Shown: positions 23,801-37,876 of the stretch, in pieces
Layout of the letters: every line of letters begins with the position of its first letter
How positions within the stretch are numbered: the first letter of the stretch is position 1
Source: Cardinalis cardinalis
Lineage: Eukaryota > Chordata > Aves > Passeriformes > Cardinalidae
Reading direction: 5' to 3'
NCBI GenBank assembly: GCA_014549065.1
Contig: JACDOX010000007.1
Location: 5,325,034-5,389,033, forward strand
DNA: 64,000 bases
The notes under the pieces: generated by a model
Databases searched by the model: none
Seen by the model: the letters and a program-made list of their open reading frames with translations, nothing else
What the model was told of the DNA's origin: nothing
Made by a program: the position numbers and the translations under genes

Positions 23801-26800
23801 AATCCTTTCATGACTTTCTTCAGAAACATTTCTGGTTTTGAGCTGGAGGGGTCTTTGAAAGCTTGTCAAGCCAAGTAATCTTTGTCCCACTCAAGTCCTT
23901 TGATATTTGAAGATAAGTGAAATGCAGCTGTTTGTTCCAGTGAAGTCTGGCAACAAATTACTGTAGCTTCTCTGTTCCACCTTTCATGTGCAAATGATGA
24001 GACTGGGTAATCATTATCTTTCTACTGGTTTATTAAGCAACTTGAAAAACATAAAGTTTTTAATCTGGCTTGTCAGACATAAACAAAAAACAGGCTTGGA
24101 TTTTGTTGCTTGCCTGGCTAGTGATACCTGGTGCCTGAGCAGAGCCACTGTGAAGCTGCTTCTTTCCTTCTCCTCAAAAACTCCATTTCTAAAGTATGAG
24201 GATATTTAATTTTCATCACCTGTTACTTTTAATTGCAACTAGAACTGCTGCTAAGGAAGAATTTCAGTGAAAGAGGGATGGAAATAGCATAGTCTACAGC
24301 TAGGTTTTGTGGGGTCAGTGGATAGCTGATAGTGGGAACTGTTGCAGAAATAAGTGCCGCATAAATATTTGTAGTTGCAGTGTACAGTAAGCACAGAACA
24401 GAAGCCTGGCAAAAACAGCAAGCATTTGTTGCACTTCCGTGTTAAAGCAACATGGGATTTGTTTTCAGTTTCAAAGTTTAATAACTTAATAATAAATACA
24501 CATAANCAACTCTATTAAGCATAAAAATAGACTTTCACAGTCTTAAAAATTGCATCAAGCTTATACCAGCACCACACACTGTGCTGAATTTAGNCTAAAG
24601 AAACTTGTTTACAGTGGGAACTCGTGCGGCCTTTAATAGGAGCCTCTCCTCAACTCCATGCCTAGCTTCAGTTCCTAACCCACGTAAGAGTGAGCAAATA
24701 AACACTCTTCTGTCCCTCCAAACTTCTGTTTGTTGTCTCATAGTTGTGGATTGCTGCCCTGTAAGTACTTTAAAAAACCAAAATACAAGAACTTCTCAAT
24801 TGTGTGTACTCACAGTCTCAAGAAATGCTATTTCTTGGTTCCATCCAACCAAGTTGTTTGATGCTTTTTCTTTAAGATAGATAGTGAAGCTTCTCTGACA
24901 GGTGGCTTGGCTGGGTAAAAACAGTGATGAGGAAGACTTGTCAAATGATCCACCTCTGTTATGGTTCCTGTATGAGGGGAATTTTCCACTATTTACCTTT
25001 TCTTACCTTAGTAGTCAAAACAAGAGATTCTGTTTCCTGCTCATGGCTCAGGTTTTTTCCTGTTGGGCCTAGTTGTCATTTCCCTTATGTGAGTGATGGA
25101 AACAAGTATAANGTGCAGATAATAGTGAGAGTGGACAGTCTTTTCTTTGCCTCNGGATTTTCCTGACAAGACCTCACAAGCTTGAAGTAGCTNTCACATA
25201 GCACATTAAGGAAGATAGCACAGTGCAAATACAAATATTAACTCAAGATTCGGGCCTTCAGGAATAGGTTTTCTTCTGAAGTTTTGAAGTATTCTAAACG
25301 CTTAAGAACATTAAAGGTCTTAGGACAACTTAATTGGTAGACTCTTGCACTGAAAATAAGCAGGCAATGAAGGATATTTCTGCTATGTGTTTGTAGTAGG
25401 CATTGAAAAATTAACTCCAAATGTAGTTCAGTAATACAACTCCACTCAAACTATTTTTTTAAANGAATGAAACCTCATTTTTCTTCAGTCTGCCTGTGTT
25501 GTTGGGATTTTGTGTTTCAAATTTAAATGGGTCAGTATTAACTCTGCATAAGAACTCTGGGTATTTTTCAGCTCAAGAGGCAAAGCAGTTTGGGGGAGGT
25601 TGAATGAACCCTTTCTTGAACCTGCCCCTGATGATGATCTCCTTGGATCTTATTTTTTCCTCTGCGCTATGTTTAGAGTAGTAACNAATCCTGTGGGAAT
25701 ATTAAGGAAACTATTAACCTAGAAAACTTCTCTGTTGTTCTTGCTCTTCAGGCCCCTGCCATATGCTGATATTAAGTAACCTCTAAAAGCTCCACATGAA
25801 TAACTTCTGCACCACTGATCTCCCCTCCCACCCCCAATATTCTTATAGTTTTTCTCTTCTGCTTTTTCTCCCATGTTTTGCTTCTTTCTTCCTCTCAGCT
25901 GTTGGCTTTCTACTCCCTGCCTCAGGTTTTATATTGCTCTACAATGCTGTTGCTCCCTGGGCAGGAGAATGTGTTAGGTGAAAGCACACAAGAGCTGGTG
26001 TTGCTTTACTCCCAACACTAGAAAAAGACTTGGAGAGCAGTGACAGAACANGTATGGAAGTAACAGTGTGGAGAATTGGCCTTTTGCTGGGAGTCTTGGA
26101 TCGGTTAGTTTTCTTCTCTGATTATCCCTTTGCATTAGAAATAATAGATTACTTGAGAATAAAAAAAAAAAGATTGTAAACTTTTGAAGAAGAATGGCAA
26201 TTTAATTGGAATTTATATATAAATAAGAAATTCTGTACAGTCTGGTGTCTTGAGAAACCAGCTGGAATTCAGTGGAATTGGGGAAAAGCTCTGTCTGCAA
26301 GGGCACTGCAAGGCTGCCCAGCTGCTGGCNGTGGCGAGCTCTGAGCCAGCCTTTCTGCCTCCTCAGCTGCTGTAGGTGAACACAACTGCTTCCTTTAAAG
26401 CTGAGTTACCAGCTGGGATTTGAAAGGGGCTAAAGCTGTTTCCCTTGTTCCTGGATGCTGTGAAGGTGTCCTAAGAGGATGTCTGTTAGTTATGGCCTCA
26501 GGATGGACACTGGTGGCAACCCATTTGTTCACTTTATTAGCCTGGTTTAGTATGGCTTTGTGTTCATTCTGCCAAGCAATTTGGTAGTTTTAGTAGTATG
26601 ATGCAGTGATTTTGTATACAAAGTAATGTAATCTCTACATTTTTGCTTTTGTGTGCTTACTAAGGTCTAGTTTGAAATGCAGCTGGCGTGAATAAAAGGG
26701 AGGAAAACCAGTTGCATTAACAAAACACATTGTGTTAATCAGATAACCATGGAGTTTCTTGCACTTTGGGAGAAATTCTTTCTGACTCTGAATGAATAAA

Positions 26801-29435
26801 TGAGTGCTTTATAATAGAGCCCATAAATAACTCCTAGGGTAGTACCTTTGTGGCTAATAAAAATTAAAAATTGAGTTTCCTAAGCTTGTATTCCTTGAAG
26901 CAGCATGATTTTAACATGCCTTATCCTTTGTGGCAGTGGAGGGTGGGGGGGAGTATAAGGCATTTGGAGTACAGTTTGCAACAAGAAATGTTAAAAATCT
27001 TGTTTCAAAACAATTCCTAGCTGAGACAAAGAATATCAATAGCAGGAGGAGTGTTTGTATCTGCACTATTCTTCAGTCACTTAAAAGTGCACTGAACNCT
27101 AATGCAATGTACTCATTGCATTTTAAAATCCCTGCATGTTAGAGAGGAAAAGATAGCATGTAGGAAGACAACATTTGTGCATCAAATCCTGGTACAGGAT
27201 TTATCTGTACTGCTTACAAAGTGTGAGATCCTTCCTTCCTGTGTTAAACTGTACTAGGATCATACAGTGCTATGGTTCAAAAGTTGCTTCTTCATCCATG
27301 AGGTTCTTTAATGAGAGAGTTACTTTTCTCTATGGGTAACCACATGATGTCTCATTTATCAGCTTGTACCCAAAAGTATCCCAAATGTTTGCCCTGGGCA
27401 GACAATAATTGAGGGCAAACAGTGCTGACAATGATCTGCTAGTGAGCTTAACATGTTCATGGGTGACTGAAAATGCTAATACTGGTCATGATTTTTGCTA
27501 GATCTGGCTAACATTCCTTGTGTAAATAGACCAAGCCCAGAGGCACATCAGATTACTTTTTTTAAGTTGATCTCAGTAGTTGTGTGGCTGGTGCCTTTCT
27601 GACCTCATCAAGGTAATCTGTGCTTGTAATGGGCTGTGACTCTGAAAAACAGGAAACTTTTTTATTTAACTTATTTAAATAAACTTTATTTAACTTCTGT
27701 TGAAGTCTCTTGCCTTTTGCTTGTGAATGCAAAGGTGCTGTTGATAGGATTGTGGAATTTTCCCTGTTTTTTTGGCTGACTTCAAAGGCAACATAACAGC
27801 ATTACCNGGCAGCTTTTGTCACCCATGTCTGAAGTTAACATTTCTCGCCCTGAAAAAGAGGAATTGAATAGCTGTCTGCAGGCTGTCCCAAGGGTCCCAG
27901 CCTGTCCCCCAGAAGAACACTAGTTCCCTGTACTGTATTTTGCTTAAAGTGGGATTTTACTTCTCCTTCCTTGATGTGCTNGGGTACCATACCATAGCAC
28001 ACTTCTCCCTGCCACAGCTTCCAGTCACCTGGCAGGGGACGTGCTGAGTAACAAAGGAGTGTGGTCCCTGTGGGTGTCACAGAGGGTNTGTGTTAGAGGC
28101 TGTTCTTTGCTCNATGTGCTCTCTGTTTTACAGGTGCTGCTGGGCACTCTGGGGTGCTGGGAGGNTTTTAGCTCATCTCACAGGCACACCATGCTATAAG
28201 GGATGGAGAGAAGAAGAGAGGGGGAGCTCTGGGAGGAGCTGCAGAGTGGATATCTGTTGTGATTGAGCATGTTCTGCTGTGGGCAGGGTGGCTTGGCAGC
28301 ACCTCAGAACCCATCNCCTGTCTCTCAGACATTCCCAGAAGCAGCTGGCCACTGGAGCCAGCTCATGGGGTGCAGATCACAGGAAACATCTTGCTGCAGC
28401 AAACTCATCTTCCTTTGCTCAGGTGACCCCTGAGCAAGGGTATGTGTCATCTGCATCAGCTCTGGCACGTGCACAGTGGTGGTGAGCAGAAAGGATATTG
28501 TGGGAGGTGTGTGCCAAGCCCTGTCTTACAGTGGACTTCAGCAGTGTTGATCACCAGACCATGTGCAGAGCATCCCTGCAGCTAGTTTGTCCTGCCTCTG
28601 GATGCCTGGAATAATAATTTCCCTGNGTGGATTTTTTTTAGCACTGTACCTCATTCAGTCCCAGTTCAGCTGGTAAGTGGTGACAGTGTCCCACACCCTT
28701 CCTCTCACCAGTTGCATCCTGAGATCCCAGAGCTGTGTTGCATCATGAGGAAGTACTGGAGCTGCAGAGTNTGGCCCAGGTGCCTTTCTACCATGATGGG
28801 TGTCACACAGTGTGTGGGTAGCACACTCCTGAGTCTTGTTGGTCTGGTTTATGGGTGTGTGCTTATCGTGGAAAATCAGAGTTCCTAGCACCATCTGCCT
28901 TCAGAAATGTTATTGCCTCTGTTTCAGACCACTTCNGTTCCATGTAGGTGTCCCAAGAGAGCTGAAAGAGATCAGTGTGATGAAGATGCTTATGTATGTG
29001 CATCAGCAGCAGCTATGAGAGAACGCGCCAGTGAAACCTGGGTTAGCTGGGCTGCCTGCCAGCATCTTGCTGAATGGTACCTTTCCNTGGTGGCTCTCAC
29101 AGCTGGTGTGAACTGAACAATCCCAGCAAGCCCAGTCTCTCTTAGAGACCTCCTGGCTCTACCAGGCACGTCACTATTGCTGGATAGCTGCTTGCACTTG
29201 GAAGTAACAAGCATCCCTGCAACAAGAAAACAAGAGGTTGCATCCCTGCTCTGGAGGGATCACTGTGGAGGGAATGCTGCTGGAGGTATTCCAGGGGCTG
29301 TGCTGAGACCCAAGGATCTGAAAAGGTGGCTTGCTACAGTCCTGTGTCTGTAAGGTGCACAAAGGCTCTGGCATGGCATTGCATTGCTCCTGCATTATAG
29401 GGCTGTGTCAGCTCTGTGCCATGCAGCTATGGGGT
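17875..29435 (+). other. PARD6G: PARD6G intron 2, first part: nothing recognised
   Basis: Intron 2 starts with the donor GTAAGA. This stretch is AT-rich, with short homopolymer runs (for example T-runs near 18600 and 20440, A-runs near 22170 and 26160) and one short direct repeat at 27661-27696. Open frames are short and lie on both strands without family resemblance. No coding exon, RNA gene or large transposon is recognised. Confidence 0.75.
27661..27696. repeat. Short AT-rich direct repeat, period 24
   Basis: TTTATTTAACTT occurs at 27661-27672 and again at 27685-27696. The bases between include a 12-base palindrome TTATTTAAATAA (27671-27682). It is probably a small local duplication. Confidence 0.55.
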
Positions 29436-29512
29436 CTCTGTCCCTGCTCATTGCAGGGGGGTTGGGCTAGATGACCTTTAAAGCCACCTTCCTACCCAAA
29501 CTCCTCTGTGAT
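29436..29512 (+). mobile_element. CR1 LINE 3'-end fragment
   Basis: GGGGGGTTGGGCTAGATGAC, then CTTTAAAGCC and CTACCCAAACTC followed by CTGTGATT, matches the CR1 3' untranslated end (GGTTGGACTAGATGACCTTT with the terminal ATTCTGTGATT-like unit). It is 5'-truncated with no ORF2 coding sequence recognisable upstream. The orientation is the same as PARD6G. Confidence 0.8.
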
Positions 29513-32500
29513 TACTCACATTTGGTTCCTGCTGTCTTGCTGAGACATTGTTCCCTGACTCTCAGTGTTTGTACTCTTTCAAGACAAACATAAGATTTGC
29601 TTATGTTATTAGCTTTCATGCAGCCTAAAATAAATCAGGANTGCTTGTTATTGCATGCAGTGAACCCTGTCCTGTTGAACATGGTGTTTGGCTACAGCAC
29701 ACGTGGATGGGCCCTGTGGGCTGATCCAGAGGTTGGTGCACTTTGGTGCAAAGCATCAGGGCAGAGTTCAGGATCAAAGGCAAAGTCTTGTCCCTGTTCA
29801 GGTGCAGTCTGGGTCTCTTTGGGTTCACATGGCACCTAACTTCCAGCTGTGCACTTGGCTGCTTCATTAGCTTGCAGGAGGTCTGATGGTTCTGAGATTG
29901 CTGTCTTCATNTCTCTGAGGTTTCCTTCAGAATCTGCTCCCCACAAACACAAAGTTCTAGTAAAATTCAAAGTGCAGAGGAAGAGAGAATGCCCAGGAAA
30001 TATCTATGGGAAAGATGGGGGAAAAAAGAACTGGAGGGGGAAAAAAAAGGTAAAACCTCACTGGTTTAAAAAAAGTTCCAAATTCACATATTTTTTCTGC
30101 AAAACCTTGCTTCCTAGATCTTTTGCCTAAAGACTTTTTCATAATNTAGTTAAGACATGAATAATTTTAAAACAAATAATCAGCTTAACTNTATAACACT
30201 TAGCATTCTCAACCAACTGACTGGAAAATACAAGTGCAGAAACAGTAGCTGTAGTGAACAGCAATTTGAGAGACTTAGGTAGCTGATATCCCACAATCTG
30301 ACTNGAATGGCTTTGGAGAAACCCCATCAGGGAGGACATCACAAGGAGGTTGGATGTAGAATTTGGATAGTAAAGTACAGTATACACTTCAAGCATTTTA
30401 TCAGACACTGAAAATNCTGGTATTTGGAAGAAACAGAGTGGTTGTAATATTTGTCTATGCTTGTTTTTATCTAAATCTCAACTCAGTCTTTGGCAGCTTG
30501 AATGTCAATAAAATTTTTCTAAGGTGTGGAAGAGTAGAGCTACTGAAACACAGCCCCTAAAGTTGTTTGCAGTGTAGGGCTTCTGTGGAGAGCTTTGTTT
30601 TTCACGCTTCAGAGTGGTGCTTCTTTTGGTTACAGAGGTTGGGAGACTGATGATTGCCAAGCTGCCAGTTCACTCAAGTGGTGTGTCTGCCAGGGTGGTG
30701 GCACAGTCAGTGCCACCAGCCACTCCTGAGTGATGTAATCATTTCCATGATAAAGCAGATGAGCTTTTGCAACTTGCAGAATCCTGCTTTCCCAACAGCT
30801 GGAGGTGGGTATGCTTCTTTTTGTGCTCTTGTGATGTGCAAACTGTGTACCTCTTTATCATCCCGGTAGGAGCTGGGTGAACGGCTTTTGCACNGGTCTG
30901 ATAAGATTTTATTGAGGACAACAATCATCAGGTGTTTTTAAGACATTTAGATCCCATGCCAGGGTGTTTTTAAAGATGNAGAAAAATACTAAGGAGTTTA
31001 TGTCTGTTGTCTAGTGCACCTTCAACTGGGAATCCACATCAACTGGGAAATAATTGCCAGCTAATAGTTTTAAAATGGTTATGATGAGTAATCTGCTCAG
31101 AACACAAGTATACGTTTCTGAGTGGTTTACTTTGATTAAAAAAACTGTCAAATGCACAATTCTTCAATTTTAAAAAAGTTGTTTCCTATCTGTCATTTTT
31201 TCTGTGTCTCTCCAAACATCAGCATGGTACCACTGCTACACTGCTGCTCTTTATTTGTACTCTGATTCCCAGCCCTTCCAAGGGGGCAGTGGCCAGTTAC
31301 AGTCTGCATAGGCAGCAGCCCAGGACCTTAGGAGGATAATGAGGTTCAAAGCTGATGGGCCAGGTTCAATTAAAGGCCTATAAAGACTCCAAGGAGAAGA
31401 ATTGTTCCTCCAAATTGGGTTAGAAGATTCTGACTCCTCGTATGAAGATGGTTGTGTCTGACAGCTCAGAGGATCTGATGTGACCAATGCAAGAGAACTC
31501 TGTTGCCCAGCAGATGTGTAAATTGGGAGCTGTTAAACAGCTTCTTCTCTTCAGACGTGGNGGGTTTGTCTGTTTTCAAAGCAAAAGATGGAGTTTAAAG
31601 GGAAGCCTACAACCACAGCCACCTTCCTTATGGTCATCTCTGTGTGCATTCCTCTGGAAATGCTAAATATGGTATGTTATGCCTGGAGTACAGATTTACA
31701 GGAAGGAAGGGAGTTTTATTTCAACTGTTTTGAAACTGTGTGGTACAATCTTTTTTGTATTGGAATATATTTACAAGAAATCTTGGGCTTATGTTACTCC
31801 CTGTGCTCTTCGTGTGGCAAAAATTGGAGAAGAACATCACTTCATACATCCATTCAGTAACTTTTTCTGCTGGTCCCTCTTTGAAATGAGGAATTTTCAT
31901 TATTTTTTTTAAACAAAACAACCAACCAAACCTAACAGTGGTTGGGTTGTTTTTCTTTTTTGGTACGTTGACTGCCTTCTGCAGCTGCTGGGAGNTGTTA
32001 CATGTCCAGTTTTATTATCTCAGCAGAAGTTGGGTAAGCAACTCCTGTGCTGGCGTGACACATTTGAAGCAGTCAAAAGCTGCTTCTGAGCGCATCCCTT
32101 CTGTAGGTAGGGAGAGGAGCTGTGCTGTGGGTGTGTTGTCTCCTGTACCTGTATTATCTTTGAGAGGGAGGGTGAGATACTGGCTCCTTAAATAACAACT
32201 CTGGTCTTAAGCAAGCATTTCATAATGAAGTTATTTGACTCATCAGCTACTGGGAATAGCCCAGGTCCATTTTGCTCATGGGGAAACAGGGCTCTGTGGG
32301 AGAGGCTTTGTGAAGGCTTAGCACAATTCTCTGCCCGCAACTGCATTTAGTCTGTGTTTTCTCTTGTGGCTGGAATGCAGTGTGGTGGTAAATTGGTTAA
32401 GCTTGGGGCATGAGGTCCTCTCCTAGGCTGCTTGTGCAGCTCCATGGTTCTTTTGCAGAAAAAGGAGGAAGAGACCTTATTTTGGAGTGCTGCCACTGTG

Positions 32501-35500
32501 TCTGCTGAATCATGACCATGAAAACTGCTGAAGGGGGTCTGTGCTAAATAACAAGTGTTGTATGCCAATGGTTATTTTTGGTGGTTTCAATTACAATCCT
32601 CCTTTCTCCAAGAACCACACTGGTGTTTGTGGAAATGGATGCTGAACAGCACACAGCAAAGCCATTGAGTACCAGAGCCAGATCTGAAGAAGAGTGGACA
32701 CGTTTGCAGCAATGTGCCTGCTCTTCTCAGCTGTTCCACTCTGTGACCCTCAGCCTCTTCCTTGTGTAAACATACATGGAAACAGCCAGGGACATCTGTA
32801 TTTAGGAGNAATATCAGGAGCTTAGCTGGGAAGNGGGAGCACAGAGGATGGAGCAGTTGTTAGGCTATTCAGGCTTTGTCTCAGTGGGAAAGTATGAATG
32901 CATTTAGTACTGTATTTGCATTCCTGGGTGGCTGGGACCCAGCACTGACCACGGTGCCTGCTGAAGCTGCAGGGATTGCATCCTTTTAGTACAAGGATGA
33001 AGGAAGAATACTTCAGGAGCTTATTAATNGGTTGAGAAAAGCAACCTTCTTTCTTTCCTTTCACTTTTTCCTCTTCTTGTTTTTCTTTCTTTTCTTGTTC
33101 TTCCAGCAAGACTCACTGTTTAGACATCTTGTGAATAAATGGAGGAAACTTTTTGACTTCTGTTTTGAGGGGAAGCCAGGAGTGACTAACATTCCTTAAT
33201 CTGATTTTATTGCACATTCTTGTCTTGGATATGTTTTCTCTTTTTTCCCTAACCAGAAGAAGAAAACAAACCCTGATGCAAGCAGCTTCTAAGCTCTGTC
33301 TTCCTGTAGCTCCACATGTAGCTCTCTGTATCCGTTTGGGAACTGACTTCACATATTGTTTTTCTTTTCATGCAAAAGACCTTTCTGCAAACTGTGGCTT
33401 GAATAAAAACAGGAGGGAGTTCAGATACTGGGAGTCCCTGGTGTCAGCTGAGGCAGGCAGCAGATAATCCCTGCTCTGTTCTGTACGTTCATTAGCATTC
33501 TAGAAATACCTGACGCGTCTGTTTCCTGATTAGGAGATCTCTAGTCAAATGCTTATTTTCTCACAGGAAACAAAGTATTCAGAATTTGTCTGGAAAAATT
33601 TAGGAATGCCTTTCCATGTACATAACTGGCTTTTTTTCATTTGCACATGTTGCTGGCCCCTGTTTGTCAGGGACCTCTATGCATCCTGGTAAAATTTTTG
33701 ACACACAAACAAACCACACTAGCTTGCTCTCTGCACCCCCATTAATTTAAATTTCTGCTTCTTCCTTTAATTGGCAGATGTGGGAGATGGGCTTGATAGG
33801 AGTTGAGAGAATTGAAAATGATTTGACGGGGAGGGTTATCCTAAAGAAACATGATCAAAGCTGGCTGTTATCACTGAAATATGATTGTTGCTATTGATGC
33901 TTGCTTGCAGTTTGTTAAGTCTTATGTATGTGTACAGTTTCATTTTGTAGGCAGATGGCTTTTAAGTCAGATAATGAGTTCTCAGTATGCTCTCCTAAAG
34001 TGAAACGCTGCTTCCTTCCTTTCCGTCTGCCCCCCCCCAATGTGAAGTTTAAAGTCTTCAGCTAACCAGGAGCGCTCCATTCTACCAAAGACAAAATGTG
34101 TCCTGTTTGTTTAATAAATAATCAGCTGGCTTTGATTTTTTGGCTTAATTTGCTCCAAGTGCTTGGGGGTGGCTAGATGGGAATGTGGTGTAGGGGGTGG
34201 AGACTTCCAAGGAAAAATTCAAGGAGTAGAAAATAGAAGTAGCAGAGTATATCCTCTGTGCAGGCTGGGGAGGCAGCACTGCAGCGCACGCTGTTGCTTG
34301 TAGTTTCAAAGAATGAAACAGTAACTTCCAAGAACGTATGTTATAGTTAACGTGCTCTTAGCTAGGTAAACTTCAGTTGCTTTATTTAGTTCTGACAGGA
34401 TGTTTCTACTTGCAAAGTCCTTGCATTCTAGAGTCTGTGGTCAACTTCTGAGACACTTCTGAAAGTTGTCTATTTTTCATAGTTACCAAGGAAAAAAGAA
34501 TTTGACCTGAAAACACAAGCAATGCAAGTATCTAAGGGCACAGTGGTACAGGCAGCTGCATTTTGGCTGCTCTGCTTTCTTGGCTGAACATGACNTGGTT
34601 TTGCTCCAGAAGCCACATAGCTGGGTTAGTGTGGTGCCAAGCTCATAGTCCTGTGCCTGGTGTCTGGAGTGNGCTGGGAGAGCAGCCATCCTCTGTGGAC
34701 AGGAGAGCAATGCCCTTGGCCTTGGTCCTTTGTGGGTGAATTAACAGAACTATATGTATTTGTTTTATTTTCGCTGCTCTGTGTCCTATTTCTGGGTGAG
34801 GAGGGGAATTTACAATGTGAGGCTCACATCAGTTATTCACTATACTATAAAGAGACATTTTCTCTACTGCACCTCAGTTTTTGGAGCGTATGGACAGTTC
34901 TTTACCAGCAAAGAAAAATAAGAAATTATTACAATTATTTTGGCTGCATGAGTGCTCTTTAAAATAAGTACCTGTGCAGCCAAAAGGGTCACTGGGTGAC
35001 AGCAAAAAAAATCATGCCCTCAGGGGGCAGATTTTTCCTGAAAAGTTTGGATGGTCTCTATCACCACGCATTACAGGAAGGAAGAAAATTGGTGGTTTCC
35101 AGAGGCTAACCTCAGTCCTTGGATGTTGACTCACAGCAATGGGGACTAGAAGGAAAGGTGGCCTTGATGAGGAGAGGGACTGAAGGAGGCTGCTGTTTGA
35201 GGGCAGAGAAACAGACCCTGCTGGAAGCACAGGGGTCTGGCTTTGCTACTTACACTGTTTCTTAGCTTGATTTGAATCCCCCTTTGCATGCACCGAGTCA
35301 CCCTGGTTGTTGCTTTCTGAACCAGCTGGGGAGAGTGATGCAGACAAGTGCTGTCAGCTTCGAGAGCATCAGTGGCTGTGGCGATGGAGGGAGGAAATGA
35401 AATGGCAGTGTATTGATGTCAACGTCCTCTGGAAGAGAAGGAAAACTTATTTGATGGAGTTTTTCCACTTATACTCAGTTTTTTGCCACACAGCAGTTCT

Positions 35501-37694
35501 GTGCCTGGCAGTNTCTTTCAGATCGCTATTGCACAGAAGTTTGTAAGACTTTGAGTTATAGTATGCATACTAATAAGAATTTATTGGGTTTTCTTCCCCT
35601 TGAAATAAACAAAAACACTCCCACTTGGTATCTCCTAGCTGGAGAAAAGCACACTGTTTCCCTTGTGCTTTCCTCCTACCTATCTCAAGCACTCTTTTGT
35701 GCTGTAAGAAGTTGCTGCAGATCTGCTGTGTAGATCATGCAGCTTTGTTCCCTCAGCTGCCAGAAGTGTAACCCCTGCCTGTCTTCATGTGGGCAACAGT
35801 GCATCTCTGGGGACCTGGGGAAGACATGCATGTGGGAAGAGAGAAAATGTATGGTCCTGTATGAAGTAATTAAGCTGAGACAGTAACTGGAAGTCTTCAC
35901 AGTGTTCTGAGTGTTGCTTGAAGCTCTTCAAGGCATGTAAGGGTGTGTGTTTGTGTGTAATTTACATTCTCTGCAAAAGCTTCCCACAAGTGACAGTCTC
36001 TTTTTAAAAGCAAGATTGTTAAATAGGACCAATTTATGCTCTCAGACTTTGCAGCCTAGCAGAGCATCCATCTTTTCTTGGCCCATGGCCCTGCACAGCA
36101 CTGCCCATATGCCTGGTGGTAATGCCATTTTCTGGGGAAGGTTCCTCAGCCATGGAGCTTTCAAGTTCAGAGTGGCTGCTGCTACCCCTCCCACTCCACC
36201 AGTAAGTGCTTTCAGCTGGACCAGAGTCCTTGTCCTGGCTGCTGTTTCCCATCCCTCCCTGCTCCAGCAGCAGCCCAGCACCTGGCCATGCAATGAACTT
36301 GTCAGTGCAGTGTCTTCTTCCTCCCTCACCGCTCCCAGCCTTGAGCTGTTTCATAAGCAATGCTGCAAGTGGTGAGGGAGCACTTCAAAAACAGTTGTAA
36401 AAGCTGTTCTTTAAGTCAGTGGTTTTGTCCAGCGTTGTCAATGGCAGACTAGGGAATGTGACATAAAAATATCCTGCGGAAATTGCACTCATCAATAAAA
36501 TCAGCACACTGGAAGCTGAGAAGCAATTTGGCACAGAGGGAGCCTCTATTTAATGTTCTGTGCCCTTTTTTATTAACCCTTCATCTTATAAAAGAAGGGT
36601 CCAGAGCTATGCAGCAAGAAGGCAAAGAGGCTTAAGAAACTTTTTTCCTTCTCTTGTTTCCCAAAGTCAGCATACGAACTGAGGGGGAGAACAAGTGTCT
36701 GATACTGGTATGGGGTAAAGGCATAGGAAGNTTAGTATGCCTGCCTTTTATATTTTGATTTGGGTAAGGAAGGCACTTGTGAAGTGAACCTCTTGACTTC
36801 CCCCTGCATTGCCCTGTGTGCTGACTGGCATTGCTGAGTGGCATCAGGAGATGCAAGCTGGATTCCTTCTACCTAAAGCAAAACCAGAGGCTGCATTCTC
36901 AAAGCCTACCTGGCTCACCTGATGTGCTGGGTGTTTGATCAGTGGCAGGAGACCTGGTCTGAAATAAAAGCCTTTAATAGACCTTTAATAATCAGGCTGT
37001 TGAAACCTTCTGTATCATTATTCTGTGGGTTGCTTCAAGTGAGCCAAGCTATTTGGAACTGCAGAGCCAGCTCTAGTGTGATGGTAAGAACAGACTGCCC
37101 AGAGGGGCAGCTGGAAATGGTGAATGATGATTGCTGTGGCTGCAGATCCCCTTGTTCCAGTGGAAATGCATGGCATGCTTGTGTGCTCCCTTTCAGTGGA
37201 TTCACATTTTTGGGTGGGTGGGGTTTTTTGTGTTTGTTGGGATTTGTTTGTTTGTTTTTATAGCTGTCCTTCATGCTGTCATTGAAAGTTGTCAGAAGAC
37301 CTTTTTTCATCATCTTGCTATTTTCCCTTCCTGGGAAAAATTGATTTTTGTCTTGCTATACAGAATTGCACTAAATGGTCTCTTGAGAAGCTTTCTCAGT
37401 CCCTGCATACCAAACAGGTTGTATGTGGTAGGAGCCTTCCTTGGCTGCTGTGTGCTCCTGCAGAGATATTTAGAGATGCCTGTGTGCCTTTCACCATAAG
37501 CATATGCTGTTGTTGCAGTCTTAGCATATATTACCCAGACTGAAATGATGGTTAGGAGAGTGAGTAAGACAAAAATCAAAAAGAAAGTGGGGGGAGCAAA
37601 GCCATGCTTTTCCCCAAAGCAGGTTTACAGAAGGTAACATAAGAAAGATTGGACCCACTAGAAGTGCAGTACTATCTTTCCTCATGGGAAACAC
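29513..37694 (+). other. PARD6G: PARD6G intron 2, second part: nothing coding recognised
   Basis: This is AT-rich intronic DNA. A pyrimidine-rich tract lies at 33042-33106 and a short GT-rich run at about 35940-35960. A 142-codon open frame at 35947-36375 overlaps opposite-strand frames of similar size and has no recognisable domain, so it is not called as a gene. Confidence 0.7.
33042..33106 (+). repeat. Polypyrimidine (CT-rich) tract
   Basis: About 65 bases are almost entirely C and T, with TTTC and TCTT units. On the minus strand it produces a Lys/Glu-rich open frame. This is a low-complexity tract with possible triplex-forming character. Confidence 0.75.
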
Positions 37695-37876
37695 AGGAAC
37701 AGATTGCCCAGAGACGCTGGGGTTGCCCCATCCCTGGAAGTATTTCAGGCCAAGTTGAATGGAGGTCTGAACAACCTGGTCTAATGGAAAGTGTCCCTGC
37801 CCATGGCATGGGGGTTGGAACTGGATGGTCTTTAAAGGCCTCTTCCAACCCAGGCCATTCTATGATTTTATGATTT
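37695..37876 (+). mobile_element. CR1 LINE, 5'-truncated 3'-terminal copy
   Basis: This is the best-preserved CR1 in the window. It reads GAACAGATTGCCCAGAGACG, GCCCCATCCCTGGAAG, CAACCTGGTCTAATGGAAAG, TGTCCCTGCCCATGGCATGG, GGTTGGAACTGGATGGTCTT and CTTCCAACCCAGGCCATTCT, and ends in ATGATTTTATGATTTT. The order and the terminal short direct repeat are diagnostic of avian CR1 3' ends. Only the extreme 3' end is recognised, consistent with 5' truncation during target-primed reverse transcription. It is inserted in the sense orientation in intron 2. Confidence 0.93.

Noticed and set aside
32822..33109. Minus-strand frame starting Lys/Glu-rich
   Set aside because: The Lys/Glu stretch is simply the translation of a polypyrimidine tract.
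35947..36375. 142-codon + strand frame in intron 2
   Set aside because: It overlaps similar-sized minus-strand frames in other phases and has a low-information Ser/Pro/Leu composition with no domain.
37073..37115. Short CR1-like phrase (CAGACTGCCCAGAGG)
   Set aside because: Too short, and not followed by the expected CR1 order, so not called as an element.
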